A stretch of 64,000 bases of DNA from Candidatus Binataceae bacterium (GCA_035508495.1 DATJMX010000024.1:30936-94935); one strand, 5' to 3'. Positions 18,263 through 27,225 are shown, counted from the stretch's first letter. A program made the numbers and translations. Notes: generated by a model from the sequence alone, not told the origin.

Positions 18263-19606
18263 TTATCCAGGCATCGAGCTGAGGCCTTCTACCTGCGCGA
18301 CTCGCTCGGGTTGGCGCCCTGCCGCTAAAGGGACCGAGCCGGGCTTGCGCTCGAACGGATCCTTGAGGCCGAGCTCTTTGCCGATTTCGCGCACGGCAGG
18401 AATCACGTGCTTGCCGAGCATCTCGAGGCACTTCACGCGATCCTTGTAGCCGACCGGGCCGTCGAGCCAGAACGAGAAGATGCCCGGGCGCAGGACTTCG
18501 AGGACCTTGCGCAGCCGCGGGATGACGTAGTCTGGAGTGCCCGCGATCATCTGCAGGTCCTTCTTGCTGTCTTCGTAGCGCGCATAGACGCCGCGGCGGA
18601 TTTCTTCGAGCTCAGCGTCGGTCTCGTTGCCGCCGCCCTCGTGGATCGGCTTGCCGGGCAGGTTCGCCGCCGCGGGCAGCCGCGCCATCCGGCGCGTCGC
18701 TTCTTTCGAGTTGTATCCCGGGGGGAACATCCATTCGGGCCGCGCGAAATGCGCGAACGCGCCGCCATAGAGGAAGCGCTTGCCGAGCTCTTCGGCGCGC
18801 GCCTGGTTATCGCTAACGAAGACCGGCTGCAGATAGCCGAAGTTCTCGGGTCCGGCCTGATAGCCCTCGCGCGCCGCGGTGTCGGTGTAGAGATTCCACA
18901 ACTCGACGGTCGGCTCGAGGCGCGTCGCGAGCGCGACGTAGGGAAAGCGCTTCTTTGCGCACCAGATGACGGTGTCGGGGCTGACGAGGCCAGGAATCCA
19001 GATGGGAGGATGCGGTTTCTGCATCGGCACCACCCACGGATTCACGAAGCGGAAATGGAAATGCTTGCCCTCGTAGCGGAACGGGCCGGGCGTCGTCCAG
19101 GCCTTGAGGATGAAATCGACGCCTTCCTCGAAGTATTCGCGGTTGTACGCGGGATTCGCATTGTTGGCGAGCTGCTCGCTGCCCGCTCCGCGGACCCATC
19201 CCGGAACCAGGCGGCCGCCCGAGATCAGATCGATCATCGCGAGCTCTTCGGCAAGCCGCAGCGCGTTCGCGACCGTCGGTACGGGATTTCCGAGCAGCAC
19301 GATCTTCGCGCGCTTGGTTGCCTTGGCGAGCACCGCCGCTTCGACATCCATGACGGAGCCGAGACAGAAGGGCGTGCCGTGATGCTCGTTCAGCATCAGG
19401 CCATCGAAGCCCAACTCCTCGGAGTAGATTTTTTCGTCAAGGTACTGATTCAGCAGCATCGAGCCCTGCACGGGGTCGAAGTTCTGATTAGGCAATCCGA
19501 AGAAACTGCGGTTGCGGAGGATCTGATCTTCGAGCGTCTTGCTCTTTCCGGGCTCCTCTTCGGGGTCGTAGTGATACTGCCGTTCTGTAAACCACATTAT
19601 GTGCAT
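18263..19606 (-). CDS. LLM-class flavin-dependent oxidoreductase
   Basis: 447-residue luciferase-like oxidoreductase, a different subgroup from that at 7697-8854: it begins HIMWFTERQYHYDPE and has LMLNEHHGTPFCLGSVMDVEAAVL, LAEELAMIDLISGGRLVPGWVRG and PHPPIWIPGLVSPDTV. It is separated by 18 bp from the upstream alpha/beta hydrolase, so both probably act in one pathway: flavin-dependent oxygenation and hydrolysis of the product. Cofactor F420 or FMN cannot be distinguished here. Confidence 0.9.
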   Translation of the reverse strand: MHIMWFTERQYHYDPEEEPGKSKTLEDQILRNRSFFGLPNQNFDPVQGSMLLNQYLDEKIYSEELGFDGLMLNEHHGTPFCLGSVMDVEAAVLAKATKRAKIVLLGNPVPTVANALRLAEELAMIDLISGGRLVPGWVRGAGSEQLANNANPAYNREYFEEGVDFILKAWTTPGPFRYEGKHFHFRFVNPWVVPMQKPHPPIWIPGLVSPDTVIWCAKKRFPYVALATRLEPTVELWNLYTDTAAREGYQAGPENFGYLQPVFVSDNQARAEELGKRFLYGGAFAHFARPEWMFPPGYNSKEATRRMARLPAAANLPGKPIHEGGGNETDAELEEIRRGVYARYEDSKKDLQMIAGTPDYVIPRLRKVLEVLRPGIFSFWLDGPVGYKDRVKCLEMLGKHVIPAVREIGKELGLKDPFERKPGSVPLAAGRQPERVAQVEGLSSMPG

Positions 19607-19624
19607 AGCCGGCGCCTCCGCTTG

Positions 19625-20419
19625 TTATGCGAGGAAGTTCTGCACTTCCTTGATGAACTGTTCCGATTTTTCTACTTCGGGCCGATGGCCGCATCCCTCG
19701 AACGCGACGAGCCGCGAGCCCTTGATCGACTTATTGTAAACGCCGGCCGCCGAGGCAGGCACGGTGCGATCGTCCTTGCCCCATACGATCAGCGTCGGCG
19801 CTTTGACCGTGCCGTCGAGCAGATGCGGCAGGCTCGGATTGTACATGTAGGGCTGCCACGCGAGGCGCGCCGACTCCGCGCGCGCGTCTTCGAAGGCCTC
19901 GTATTGCTCCGGCGACAGCCCGCCGTCGTAGAGCGCGGCGAACTCTGCGGTCTTGGAAGCATCACGCACCGACTCGCGCAGGTAGATGATCGCGGGCACG
20001 GTGAACATGTCCATGATGTCGCCGTCGGGCGGACGTATTCCGGCCGGCGCGACTAGTACCATCTTCGAGAAGATTGCCGGGTCATTGGCGGCCATCTCGG
20101 CCGCGATCCATCCGCCGAAGGAGAATCCGATCACATCGATCGGCGCGAGATTCTGCTCGCGCACGAAACGCGCGATAAACGAGGCGAGATCGCGCACGTT
20201 CATGATCCAGTCGGCGCGCGGCGATTTTCCGAATCCGGGATATAGGGGGGTGATCAGCGTATGCCTGGCGGCCAGCGCCTCATTCCAGTTCATCCAGCCC
20301 GGATAGCCGAGCTCTTCATGCAGGACCAGCAGCGGCTTGCCCGAGCCGCCCTTGATGACGGTTAGTTCATCCGCGCCTACGCTGTGTGGTTCTTCGTGGA
20401 CCGAATCTTTCGCAGCCAT
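19625..20419 (-). CDS. Alpha/beta hydrolase
   Basis: 264-residue serine hydrolase of the alpha/beta fold. Nucleophile elbow GFSFGG, acid Asp in WGKDDRTVP and catalytic His in EGCGHRPEVEKSEQF; oxyanion region LHEELGYPGW. I chose the ATG at 20419, since GCGAGG lies 5-10 bases before it; a GTG 15 bp upstream is the alternative. First gene of the operon with the flavin oxidoreductase. No signal peptide, so cytoplasmic. Confidence 0.9.
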   Translation of the reverse strand: MAAKDSVHEEPHSVGADELTVIKGGSGKPLLVLHEELGYPGWMNWNEALAARHTLITPLYPGFGKSPRADWIMNVRDLASFIARFVREQNLAPIDVIGFSFGGWIAAEMAANDPAIFSKMVLVAPAGIRPPDGDIMDMFTVPAIIYLRESVRDASKTAEFAALYDGGLSPEQYEAFEDARAESARLAWQPYMYNPSLPHLLDGTVKAPTLIVWGKDDRTVPASAAGVYNKSIKGSRLVAFEGCGHRPEVEKSEQFIKEVQNFLA

Positions 20420-20561
20420 CGCAACCTCGCGCACTCAACTTCGCGAACATGCCGATAGAACACTTCGATGGCCGTATAATCGATCCATCGAGGCTAACCT
20501 GCAAGCACGCGAGGCGGCGCGAGGGTGCGCGATGATTTGAATTAGCTGCGAAAGATGTAAC

Positions 20562-20586
20562 AGGCGGACGGGAATTCCGTCCGCCT
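20562..20586 (-). terminator. Possible terminator hairpin
   Basis: AGGCGGACGG and CCGTCCGCCT form a perfect 10-bp stem with a 5-base loop, 13 bp beyond the stop of the lipoprotein gene at 20600. Only a weak U-tract follows on the minus strand (GTTACATCTTT). Confidence 0.6.
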
Positions 20587-20599
20587 GATGCCGGAGAGG

Positions 20600-20809
20600 T
20601 TAGTATGTCGTAGTAGTTGAACGCTGAACCGTGCCGCTCGGCGACTGGGTGGTGGTGGTCGAAGAGGAGGTGGTGGTGGATGGCGCCGTCTCGACGACTG
20701 GCGGCGTGGCCGTCGTGCTGGATTCTTCCTTCTTATAAGTGAAGCATCCCGAACTGCCGATCACCGACGCGATAACAAAAGACGTGATAAGAATGCTGGC
20801 GTTTTTCAT
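20600..20809 (-). CDS. Small Thr-rich lipoprotein, copy 2 of tandem pair
   Basis: 69 residues. The N-terminal part (KNASILITSFVIASVIGSSGC) is a lipoprotein signal with Cys22 as the lipid-bearing residue, followed by FTYKKEESSTTATPP and a Thr/Ser-rich tail ending QRSTTTTY. It is a clear paralogue of the 85-residue neighbour at 20843-21100, 33 bp away, but lacks its VVETTPPT repeat array. The tail looks unfolded and may be glycosylated or wall-spanning. Function unknown. Confidence 0.75.
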   Translation of the reverse strand: MKNASILITSFVIASVIGSSGCFTYKKEESSTTATPPVVETAPSTTTSSSTTTTQSPSGTVQRSTTTTY

Positions 20810-20842
20810 GATGGCGCTTTTCCTTGTTTCGAGTTTTGAAGG

Positions 20843-21100
20843 TCAGTACGTCGTGGTGGTCGAACGTTCGACCGTGCCGCTCGGCGTCTGCGTCGTGGTG
20901 GTCGTCGAAGAGCTGGTGGTGGACGGCGTCGTCTCTACGACCGTGGGAGGTGTGGTCTCTACGACGGTAGGCGGCGTGGTCTCAACGACCGGCGGTGTCG
21001 CAGTGGTGCTGGAATCTTCCCGCTTGTATTCGAAGCAGCCCGACGTGCCGATGACCGACGCGATAACGAAAGACGTGATCAGAATGCTGGTTTTGTTCAT
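20843..21100 (-). CDS. Small Thr-rich lipoprotein with internal octapeptide repeats, copy 1
   Basis: 85 residues. The signal peptide (NKTSILITSFVIASVIGTSGC, lipid Cys22) is followed by FEYKREDSSTTATPP, three consecutive 8-residue units of the type VVETTPPT, and a tail ending ERSTTTTY. Same order and ending as the copy at 20600-20809, so a tandem duplication with repeat expansion. The length difference lies almost entirely in the repeats. A low-complexity outer-membrane or periplasmic surface linker is plausible. Confidence 0.75.
   Translation of the reverse strand: MNKTSILITSFVIASVIGTSGCFEYKREDSSTTATPPVVETTPPTVVETTPPTVVETTPSTTSSSTTTTTQTPSGTVERSTTTTY
20925..20996. repeat. Three tandem 24-bp coding repeats
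   Basis: Units start at 20925, 20949 and 20973 with consensus GGYGTSGTCTCWACGACSG on the plus strand. Each unit encodes eight residues of the lipoprotein tail. In-frame unit size means that copy-number change would keep the reading frame. Confidence 0.8.
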
Positions 21101-21160
21101 GATGACGCGTTTTCCTCGCTTCGAGTTTCGCCCGTGAGCGGGCGCTCTGTGCGGTAAATC

Positions 21161-21174
21161 GCACGTATCGTGCC
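21161..21174 (-). promoter_or_regulatory. Putative -24/-12 element or palindromic operator
   Basis: On the minus strand GGCACGATACGTGC fits the GG-N10-GC spacing of sigma-54 promoters, about 60 bp before the lipoprotein start at 21100. It also contains the palindrome GCACGTATCGTGC, so it could instead be a repressor or activator site. Confidence 0.3.
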
Positions 21175-21329
21175 GATGCGGTCGGCGTGCATTTTGGTCA
21201 CGACATGTAGGGATTTCCGTGAGTGGGTATGGAATCGCGCAATTCTTACCGGAAGCAGGGTCGGCGCGGCCCTTGCTTTCTGCGCCAATTAATCTAGCTT
21301 TTCACGGATCGCATCATTGGAGTTCGGAG

Positions 21330-22382
21330 ATGCCTATCGAAGGAGTAACGACGCCAGTCCGTGAGAACCATCGCTTTGACGAGAAGCGCCTCGAGCGTTA
21401 CCTCGCGGAGCAAATGCCTCCGCTGCAAGGTCCACTGGTTATCTCGCAGTTTATAAGCGGGCAGTCGAATCCCACGTTCCTGCTCGAGGCTGGTGACGCG
21501 CGCCTCGTGATGCGCAAGAAGCCGAGTGGCACGCTGATGCAATCGGCGCATCAGGTCGAGCGCGAGTATCGAATCATCCGCGCGCTCGCTCCGACTGATG
21601 TGCCTGTCCCGCGTGCCCATCTGCTTTGCGAAGACACCGGAGTGATCGGCACGCCGTTCTTCATCATGGAATATGTCCCGGGCCGGATCATGACCGACCC
21701 GCTGCTGCCAGGGCTTACGCGCGACGAGCGCGCCGCGGTCTTCGATTCGATGAACGATACGATGGCGCGGCTGCACAAGGTCGATTATCTCGCGGTCGGG
21801 CTCGAAGGCTTCGGCCGCCCGGAGGGATATATCGCGCGGCAAGTTGCGCGCTGGACCAGGCAATACCGCGCCGCCGAGATGGATCCGATTCCCGAGATGG
21901 ATCGGCTCATCGAATGGATGGAGCAGCACATCCCGAAGGAAGACGAGACCAGCATTGCGCATGGCGATTTCCGCCTCGGCAACCTGATCCTGCATCCGAC
22001 CGAGCCGCGGGTCATCGCCGTGCTTGACTGGGAGTTATCGACGATCGGCCATCCGCTCGCGGACCTCGCCTGGAACTGCCTCGGCTACCATTACCCGCCC
22101 GGCATGGACGACGGCGCGGGTTACGCCGACAAGGATCTCAAAGCGCTCGGTATTCCGGCCGAAGAGGATTACCTGGCCGCGTATTGCCGGCGCACCGGGC
22201 GCGCCAACGTCAAGGACTTTCAGTTCTTCATCGCGTTCGCGTTCTTTCGCTCAGCGTCGATCGCGCAGGGCATCGCGTGGCGCGCCAAGCAGGGCAACGC
22301 GAGCGGCCCCGATGCTGAGGAACGGGGCCGCCGCGCCGCGATCAGTGCGCAAATCGGATGGTCGATCGCGCAGCAACTCTGA
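21330..22382 (+). CDS. APH/ACAD10-like phosphotransferase
   Basis: 350-residue kinase-fold protein like the N-terminal domain of ACAD10/11. Catalytic motif is intact: AHGDFRLGNLIL, with metal Asp in VLDWELSTIGHP; N-lobe Lys in LVMRKKPSG. ACAD10/11 kinases are known to phosphorylate 4-hydroxyacyl-CoAs, so a role in catabolism of hydroxylated acids is possible. GGAG at 21319-21322 sits 7 bp before the ATG, which decides this start over the longer frame. It contrasts with the Asp-less paralogue at 9451. Its stop abuts the convergent AhpD-like gene. Confidence 0.9.
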   Translation: MPIEGVTTPVRENHRFDEKRLERYLAEQMPPLQGPLVISQFISGQSNPTFLLEAGDARLVMRKKPSGTLMQSAHQVEREYRIIRALAPTDVPVPRAHLLCEDTGVIGTPFFIMEYVPGRIMTDPLLPGLTRDERAAVFDSMNDTMARLHKVDYLAVGLEGFGRPEGYIARQVARWTRQYRAAEMDPIPEMDRLIEWMEQHIPKEDETSIAHGDFRLGNLILHPTEPRVIAVLDWELSTIGHPLADLAWNCLGYHYPPGMDDGAGYADKDLKALGIPAEEDYLAAYCRRTGRANVKDFQFFIAFAFFRSASIAQGIAWRAKQGNASGPDAEERGRRAAISAQIGWSIAQQL

Positions 22383-22937
22383 TTACTTCTTCGCGCCGGG
22401 CAGGTAATCGTCGAGCGGCACGCCGCAACTGTTGAGCGCCCACGAGACGAGATTGTACTGACCGATAGTGAACACGACGTCCATCATCTGTTGAGTGTTG
22501 TAGCGCTCGCTCAGCGTCTTCCAGGTCTCATCGGAAACGACCGAATTCTCGAACAGATCGTCGGCCGCCTGCAGCAGCGCCGTGTCGTGCTTGTTCCATC
22601 CAGCCTTGGGCCCTTTGCCGATGCGCTCGATCTCTTCGTCGGTAATCCCGCCCTGCTTGGCGATGCGCACGTGCTGTTCCCATTCGTAGGCCGCCTGGTT
22701 GAGCCATCCGATACGCAGGATGATCATCTCGCGGTCGCGCACGTTGAGCGTCTGGTTGTCCGACAGGATGTAGGTCGCGAAGCGCGACCATGCGCGGGCG
22801 AGTTTCGGATGATTCATCAGCACGCGAAAGATATTGATGACCTTGCCGTTAACCTGGGTCCGCTCGGCCATCTCGCGATCTTCGGTGCTGAGCTTGGCGA
22901 GGTCGACGAATTGTACGCGCTGCGTTCTGGAAATCAT
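22383..22937 (-). CDS. Carboxymuconolactone decarboxylase (AhpD-like) family protein
   Basis: 184-residue CMD-family protein. The helical core REMIILRIGWLNQAAYEWEQHVRIAK is typical. The CxxC of the peroxidase-type (AhpD) members is absent (Tyr-Glu-Trp-Glu in that region), so it is not a thiol peroxidase; decarboxylase or non-redox function is more likely. Convergent and abutting the phosphotransferase at 22382. GAGGCATCAAA precedes the ATG. Confidence 0.88.
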   Translation of the reverse strand: MISRTQRVQFVDLAKLSTEDREMAERTQVNGKVINIFRVLMNHPKLARAWSRFATYILSDNQTLNVRDREMIILRIGWLNQAAYEWEQHVRIAKQGGITDEEIERIGKGPKAGWNKHDTALLQAADDLFENSVVSDETWKTLSERYNTQQMMDVVFTIGQYNLVSWALNSCGVPLDDYLPGAKK

Positions 22938-23048
22938 TTTGATGCCTCCGAGCCGGTTGGGAGATTTGCGACTACATCTACTTCAGCGCGTGAATTTTCT
23001 CCACGATCGCGGATTGACGCGTGCGTGGCCTGCGCCTAAGTACCATCC

Positions 23049-23507
23049 ATGAGTTCACCATCGACGATGGCATCGGCGGGCGCTTTTTCCCAGGCGCAAA
23101 GCGCGGGCGATCTCGTGATCACGAGCCCGGCGATCGGAATCGCGGCGCGAATCCTCTTCTCGCTCATCTTCGTGTTATCAGGCATCACCCATTTCACGAC
23201 CATGAGTGACTACGTGAACCTGATGGATCCGGCGATTCCGTTCCGCGCCTTCTGGGTGATGATCTCGGGCGTCGTCGAGCTGGTCGGTGCTTTGATGATC
23301 CTTTTCAATTACAAGCCGCGCCTTGGCGCGTGGCTGATAGTGCTCTTCCTGGTGCCCGTGACGTTCGTCGTGCACGGGCTGAATATCCTCACGCTCAAGG
23401 ACCCGCTGATGCGTACGATCAACGTCTCGATGCTGCTGAAGGGGTTCGCGATGATCGGCGGCGCGCTTTTCATCACGCAGTCCGGCGTTAAAGCCTCGCG
23501 CGATTAA
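23049..23507 (+). CDS. DoxX-like membrane protein
   Basis: 152 residues, four transmembrane helices: IAARILFSLIFVLSGITHF, AFWVMISGVVELVGALMIL, LGAWLIVLFLVPVTFVVHG and MLLKGFAMIGGALFI. The first helix with SGITHF and the GVVELVGALMIL helix match the DoxX family, some members of which take part in quinone-linked redox or membrane stress. It is followed after one base by the MBL-fold gene, so the two are coupled. Confidence 0.82.
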   Translation: MSSPSTMASAGAFSQAQSAGDLVITSPAIGIAARILFSLIFVLSGITHFTTMSDYVNLMDPAIPFRAFWVMISGVVELVGALMILFNYKPRLGAWLIVLFLVPVTFVVHGLNILTLKDPLMRTINVSMLLKGFAMIGGALFITQSGVKASRD

Positions 23508-23508
23508 G

Positions 23509-24441
23509 GTGATGCGACGCTTCCTGAAGATTGCCGCAATCGCGATCGGCAGTGCAATCGTAGTCGTCGCGATCGCGCTTGCGTTTCTGCTGCAGGGGCC
23601 GCCGATACCGGATCACTCGGATTATCAAATCGATCTCGCGACGCTGCGAAAGCTCGCCGACCAGGATTCCGGCGCCAAGCCCGTGAAAGTCAATGCCGCC
23701 GTGATCGCGCAGGGAAATCCACCCGCGGCGATGTTCCTCGGCGGTATCCGCTTCGACCGGTATCACATGGTATTTCCCTCGTACCAGGTGCTTTATCCGG
23801 ACGGCACGATGGTGATCGTCGACGCGCCGCCGGGACGCGATTTCTTCGAAAAGTCATTTCCCGGGCGGTTCGACGAGGAGCAGTACAAGGCCGATCAGGA
23901 TGCGCTCATGCATGCGCGGGCGATCGTGATCACCCATGAGCACGCCGATCATATGAAGGGCATCGCGGAATCACCGGCTCTGCCCGCCTTCGCCGACCAT
24001 CTGATGCTATCGCGCGAGCAGCGCGATGATGACAAGTGGATGAAGGCGAGTAATTTTCCCGAGGACGTCCGCAGCAAGCTGCATCCGATCGATTACGATC
24101 ACTACTATGCGCTCGCGCCGGGCGTGGTTCTGATCAAGGCCCCGGGGCATACTCCAGGTAGTCAGATTGTTTACGTCCGCCTCGCCGACAACTCCGAGTA
24201 TCTACTGATTGGCGACGTCGCGTGGTCCATGGAACAGGTCAGCACACCCAGGTGCCGGCCGCGCCTCGCGGAGCTGGGCATGGGCGAAAACGCTCAGCAG
24301 GTGACCTCGGAGTTGCGCACGCTGCACGACCTCGCCGCGGCAAATCCTGACCTGCACATCGTCGTGTCGCACGACGCGAAGCGACTGGCTGACTACGAAA
24401 GCAAAGGCCAAATCGGAAGCACCTTCGGCTCGGCGCATTGA
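23509..24441 (+). CDS. Membrane-anchored metallo-beta-lactamase-fold hydrolase
   Basis: 310 residues. One N-terminal transmembrane anchor (IAAIAIGSAIVVVAIALAFLL), then an MBL-fold domain with the metal motif THEHADHMKG (HxHxDH), third His in KAPGHTPGSQ, Asp in LIGDVAW and final His in VVSHDAKR. All metal ligands are present, so it is probably an active hydrolase in the periplasm; substrate unknown. GTG at 23509 or the ATG immediately after it can serve as start. Coupled to the DoxX-like gene. Confidence 0.88.
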   Translation: MMRRFLKIAAIAIGSAIVVVAIALAFLLQGPPIPDHSDYQIDLATLRKLADQDSGAKPVKVNAAVIAQGNPPAAMFLGGIRFDRYHMVFPSYQVLYPDGTMVIVDAPPGRDFFEKSFPGRFDEEQYKADQDALMHARAIVITHEHADHMKGIAESPALPAFADHLMLSREQRDDDKWMKASNFPEDVRSKLHPIDYDHYYALAPGVVLIKAPGHTPGSQIVYVRLADNSEYLLIGDVAWSMEQVSTPRCRPRLAELGMGENAQQVTSELRTLHDLAAANPDLHIVVSHDAKRLADYESKGQIGSTFGSAH

Positions 24442-24442
24442 C

Positions 24443-26155
24443 CTAACCCTTGGGCGGATAACCGGTCGCCAACAATTCCTTCAGCCGTTTGTCGTAGCCA
24501 TAGATGTCGTCGAAGAATTTCACTTCGCCATCGGGCTCGACCACGGCGGTGCTGTAGAGAATGAGCACCGGAATCGGCTTGGTCAGATTGACGCGCACAG
24601 TCTCATCGCCGGCGAGCGTCTCTTTGATGCGATTCGGGTCCCATCCCGGCTGATCGCGCAGCACCCAGTCGGCCAGCGCCTCGGGATTCTCGACCCGGAT
24701 ACATCCGTGGCTGAAATCGCGCCGGGCGTGCGAGAACAAACTTTGGGCCGGAGTCCCGTGCAGGTAGACGTCGTAGTCGTTGGGAAAAATGAACTTTATC
24801 GGTCCGAGCGCATTCTTGTCGCCGGGCTTCTGGCGCACGCGATAGCGGCCCGAGCGCAGTCCCTGCAACACATCGTCGCTGATCGAGTCGTCGGTCACGA
24901 CATTGTCGCTATCGTCTACCACTTCGAAATCGTTGTCGGCAACGTAGTCGCGATTGCGTGAGATCTTGCCGACGATCTCGCCGTGCAGAATCGAAGGCGG
25001 TACATCCCAGTAGGGATGGAAAATCACCCACTTCATATAGTCAGCAAACACCGGCGTCTGTTTGCCGTAGGCTTTGCCGACGATGACGCGCATCTTCAGA
25101 AACGGCGCTGGCTGTTTGCGCATCGTGCGCAGCATGAACTCCGGAATATTGATGAGAATCGGAGGATCAGGAAAGCTCGTCGGAATCCAGCGATAGCGCT
25201 CAAGGGTGAGTTGCAACTGCTCAACGCGATAACTCAGCGGACGGTTAAGCTCGGTGACGGTTCCCTTGCCGAGGATGCCGTCGGGCTCCAGCCCCAGGCG
25301 ATCCTGGAAGTGCTTCACCCCGTCAACGATCGGACCTTTGTATTGCGTCTGGGTCGCCGGGATATCGGTGTCAGCGGGCAGATCACCTAACTGCTTGAGG
25401 CGCGCCGCGAGATCGGCGATCGCCGGATACTGATTCCCCGGATGTATCGACTTGTCGGGGACAGCAAGCGGCTTGGTGTCGCCCGCCGCGGCCATCTTGA
25501 GATAAGTCGCGAGCGCGCCCTCGGCGCGCTTGTAGCCAGCGTACGGCGGTTCAACGCTCTGGATTGCGGCGTCCATATTTGCCGAAGGCAGAATCAGGGT
25601 CCGGATCGCGGCGGGGAGATCGAAATGGGCGGCGTTGGAATCGAGGCCGATCTTGAGAATGCGCGGATCGACACGGCCGTCGTGGAGATCGGAAACGAGG
25701 CGCATCGCGCTCACGGTCATCGCCAGGTCGAAATCATCTAGCTCGTCGGGCGAAGGCGGCGGCGACGACGACTGAACCTTGGCCATGCGCGCGTCCCATC
25801 GCGCCGCATCGTAGTCCTCGGGATTGAGACCTTCATCCGATGCGTTCTTGAACTCGGCGATCATTGCCGCCGCCTGCGGAATCGGCTTGCCGCTCACGGT
25901 CCATGCGGGTTGGTAATTGCCGGCATCGTAGAAGGAGAGCACTTGCGGCTTGATGTTGCTGAAATCGGGCCAGCGCAGATCGCTGAGCGTGCCGGCATTG
26001 GCCATCGCGCGAAGTTGGATCTGCTGCGGCGTCATCGGCGGCGCGGGTGAAGAAGCGGCTGAAGGCGACGCGGCACTCGCGTTGCGGAGCTGACAAATTG
26101 CCACGCTCAGGGTCACAACAAATGCACAAGCCGAAAATCTGGCAAATCGTCTCAT
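24443..26155 (-). CDS. L,D-transpeptidase with peptidoglycan-binding domain (YcbB-like)
   Basis: 570 residues. A signal peptide (RRFARFSACAFVVTLSVAIC) is followed by a helical scaffold domain, a PG_binding_1 segment (VDGVKHFQDRLGLEPDGILGKGT) and the YkuD catalytic domain with LHGTPAQ and SHGCIRVENP; the nucleophile is Cys485. This is the YcbB/LdtD architecture, which makes 3-3 peptidoglycan cross-links in the periplasm. The ATG at 26155 is chosen since GGGGAG lies 7 bp upstream; a GTG at 26170 is an alternative. Confidence 0.92.
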   Translation of the reverse strand: MRRFARFSACAFVVTLSVAICQLRNASAASPSAASSPAPPMTPQQIQLRAMANAGTLSDLRWPDFSNIKPQVLSFYDAGNYQPAWTVSGKPIPQAAAMIAEFKNASDEGLNPEDYDAARWDARMAKVQSSSPPPSPDELDDFDLAMTVSAMRLVSDLHDGRVDPRILKIGLDSNAAHFDLPAAIRTLILPSANMDAAIQSVEPPYAGYKRAEGALATYLKMAAAGDTKPLAVPDKSIHPGNQYPAIADLAARLKQLGDLPADTDIPATQTQYKGPIVDGVKHFQDRLGLEPDGILGKGTVTELNRPLSYRVEQLQLTLERYRWIPTSFPDPPILINIPEFMLRTMRKQPAPFLKMRVIVGKAYGKQTPVFADYMKWVIFHPYWDVPPSILHGEIVGKISRNRDYVADNDFEVVDDSDNVVTDDSISDDVLQGLRSGRYRVRQKPGDKNALGPIKFIFPNDYDVYLHGTPAQSLFSHARRDFSHGCIRVENPEALADWVLRDQPGWDPNRIKETLAGDETVRVNLTKPIPVLILYSTAVVEPDGEVKFFDDIYGYDKRLKELLATGYPPKG

Positions 26156-26290
26156 CGGATGACTCCCCACGAATCCACAATCGGCGGCGACAATCGAAAG
26201 CGCACGCGCGTCTCCTCGGTGGCGCAGGCTAGCTTGAACAAAGGCAAACTCGACGATCGGAGCTGAATCCTGAAACTTGAAAGTGGGACG

Positions 26291-26515
26291 CTAAATCTGC
26301 TCGCCCTGCTTGAAAACCTTCCAGGCGCATTCGTAGCAGAAGGGCAGTACCTCGAGATCATCGGCCTCGTTGCGTAAGACCAGCAGCACCCCGCCCATCC
26401 GCTCGGTGTCCTGCATAGCGCATCGACCACATCGTTGGCCGGCGAGCCAGCGCCTGACGACCCGGGCCTCGCTCGGTCGCGCGTTCCCGCGGCTGTTTGT
26501 AGATGCTCTGCCCAT
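26291..26515 (-). CDS. Small CxxC/CxxC zinc-ribbon-like protein
   Basis: 74 residues with two cysteine pairs, QRCGRC (29/32) and PFCYEC (60/63), spaced like a zinc ribbon, and a hydrophobic strand GGVLLVLRN between them. Basic N-terminus. The start is uncertain: no good Shine-Dalgarno site precedes the ATG at 26515, and a GTG at 26560 adds 15 residues. Not recognised, but cysteine spacing argues that it is real. Confidence 0.5.
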   Translation of the reverse strand: MGRASTNSRGNARPSEARVVRRWLAGQRCGRCAMQDTERMGGVLLVLRNEADDLEVLPFCYECAWKVFKQGEQI

Positions 26516-26685
26516 CTTTAGTACGCCAGAATGCTGATCGGCGGCAGAAAAGCGTCTCACTAAGAAAGCTGAAAGGCAAACCGTAATAGGCGAGTTACGA
26601 TTTGTCAGGGTAATGCCGGCGATCGGATAATTTTGACCCTTTAAGAACAGGTAGAGCAGGGTATTATGACATTCATTCGCCCAAT

Positions 26686-26722
26686 TGCCGTTTTAAGCCA
26701 ACAACTACGGGCTTTAACGGCA
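26686..26722. promoter_or_regulatory. Imperfect inverted repeat upstream of HTH gene
   Basis: TGCCGTTTTAAGCC and GGCTTTAACGGCA face each other over about 10 bases, in an AT-rich promoter region 108 bp before the HTH gene at 26830. It could be an operator for that protein (autoregulation) or an RNA hairpin in its leader. Confidence 0.4.
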
Positions 26723-26829
26723 GTTCAGTTTCATTTCGCAATCGCGCATGCTATTCCATGTTTCCCTATTGCTACTTTCGACGCCTTGTGGTTTTCTCTA
26801 CTAAACGTAGAGCGTTCTAGGCCGTATCT

Positions 26830-27081
26830 ATGGCAACAATCAGTCGCCGCAAGGGAAGTGCGCCCCAAGACAAGCAACCGGTGGTTATCGATCGCGACAC
26901 CGAAATCATCACGATGGCCGAGCTGGCTGCCTATCTGAATTGCCACGAGGCCACCATCCGCCGACTGCTGCAGAAGGGCGAGATTCCCGGTTTCAAGCTG
27001 GGTAGCGATTGGCGTTTCAACTTGCGCTCGATCGAGGAATGGCGCAAGAAACGCATGACGAATAAGGCAGCCAAACCCTGA
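26830..27081 (+). CDS. Excisionase-family helix-turn-helix DNA-binding protein
   Basis: 83 residues with a MerR/BldC-type HTH: MAELAAYLNCHEATIRRLLQKGEIPGFKLGSDWRFNLRSIEEW. The order helix-turn-helix, then FKLGSDWRF wing, is that of the excisionase/HTH_17 family. Such stand-alone proteins in soil bacteria are usually regulators, not phage excisionases, and no integrase is nearby. A paralogue follows at 27226. Confidence 0.88.
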   Translation: MATISRRKGSAPQDKQPVVIDRDTEIITMAELAAYLNCHEATIRRLLQKGEIPGFKLGSDWRFNLRSIEEWRKKRMTNKAAKP

Positions 27082-27225
27082 CTGCGTAAGGTCCTCGCGC
27101 GACCGTTATCTTTCGGTAAGCGCGCGCTAGCTTACAGTTTGGTAGAATTGCCTTCACAATGTCGTTTCTGCTAGGGTCGGCGCATTGAGTTTGGCTCGTG
27201 CCCGCCCTGAAGGAGGATCGGACCC

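Noticed and set aside
18407..20056. 549-codon open frame on the plus strand over an oxidoreductase and a hydrolase
   Set aside because: Its length comes from GC-rich codon bias of the two minus-strand genes; no family resemblance, and it crosses the gap between two real genes.
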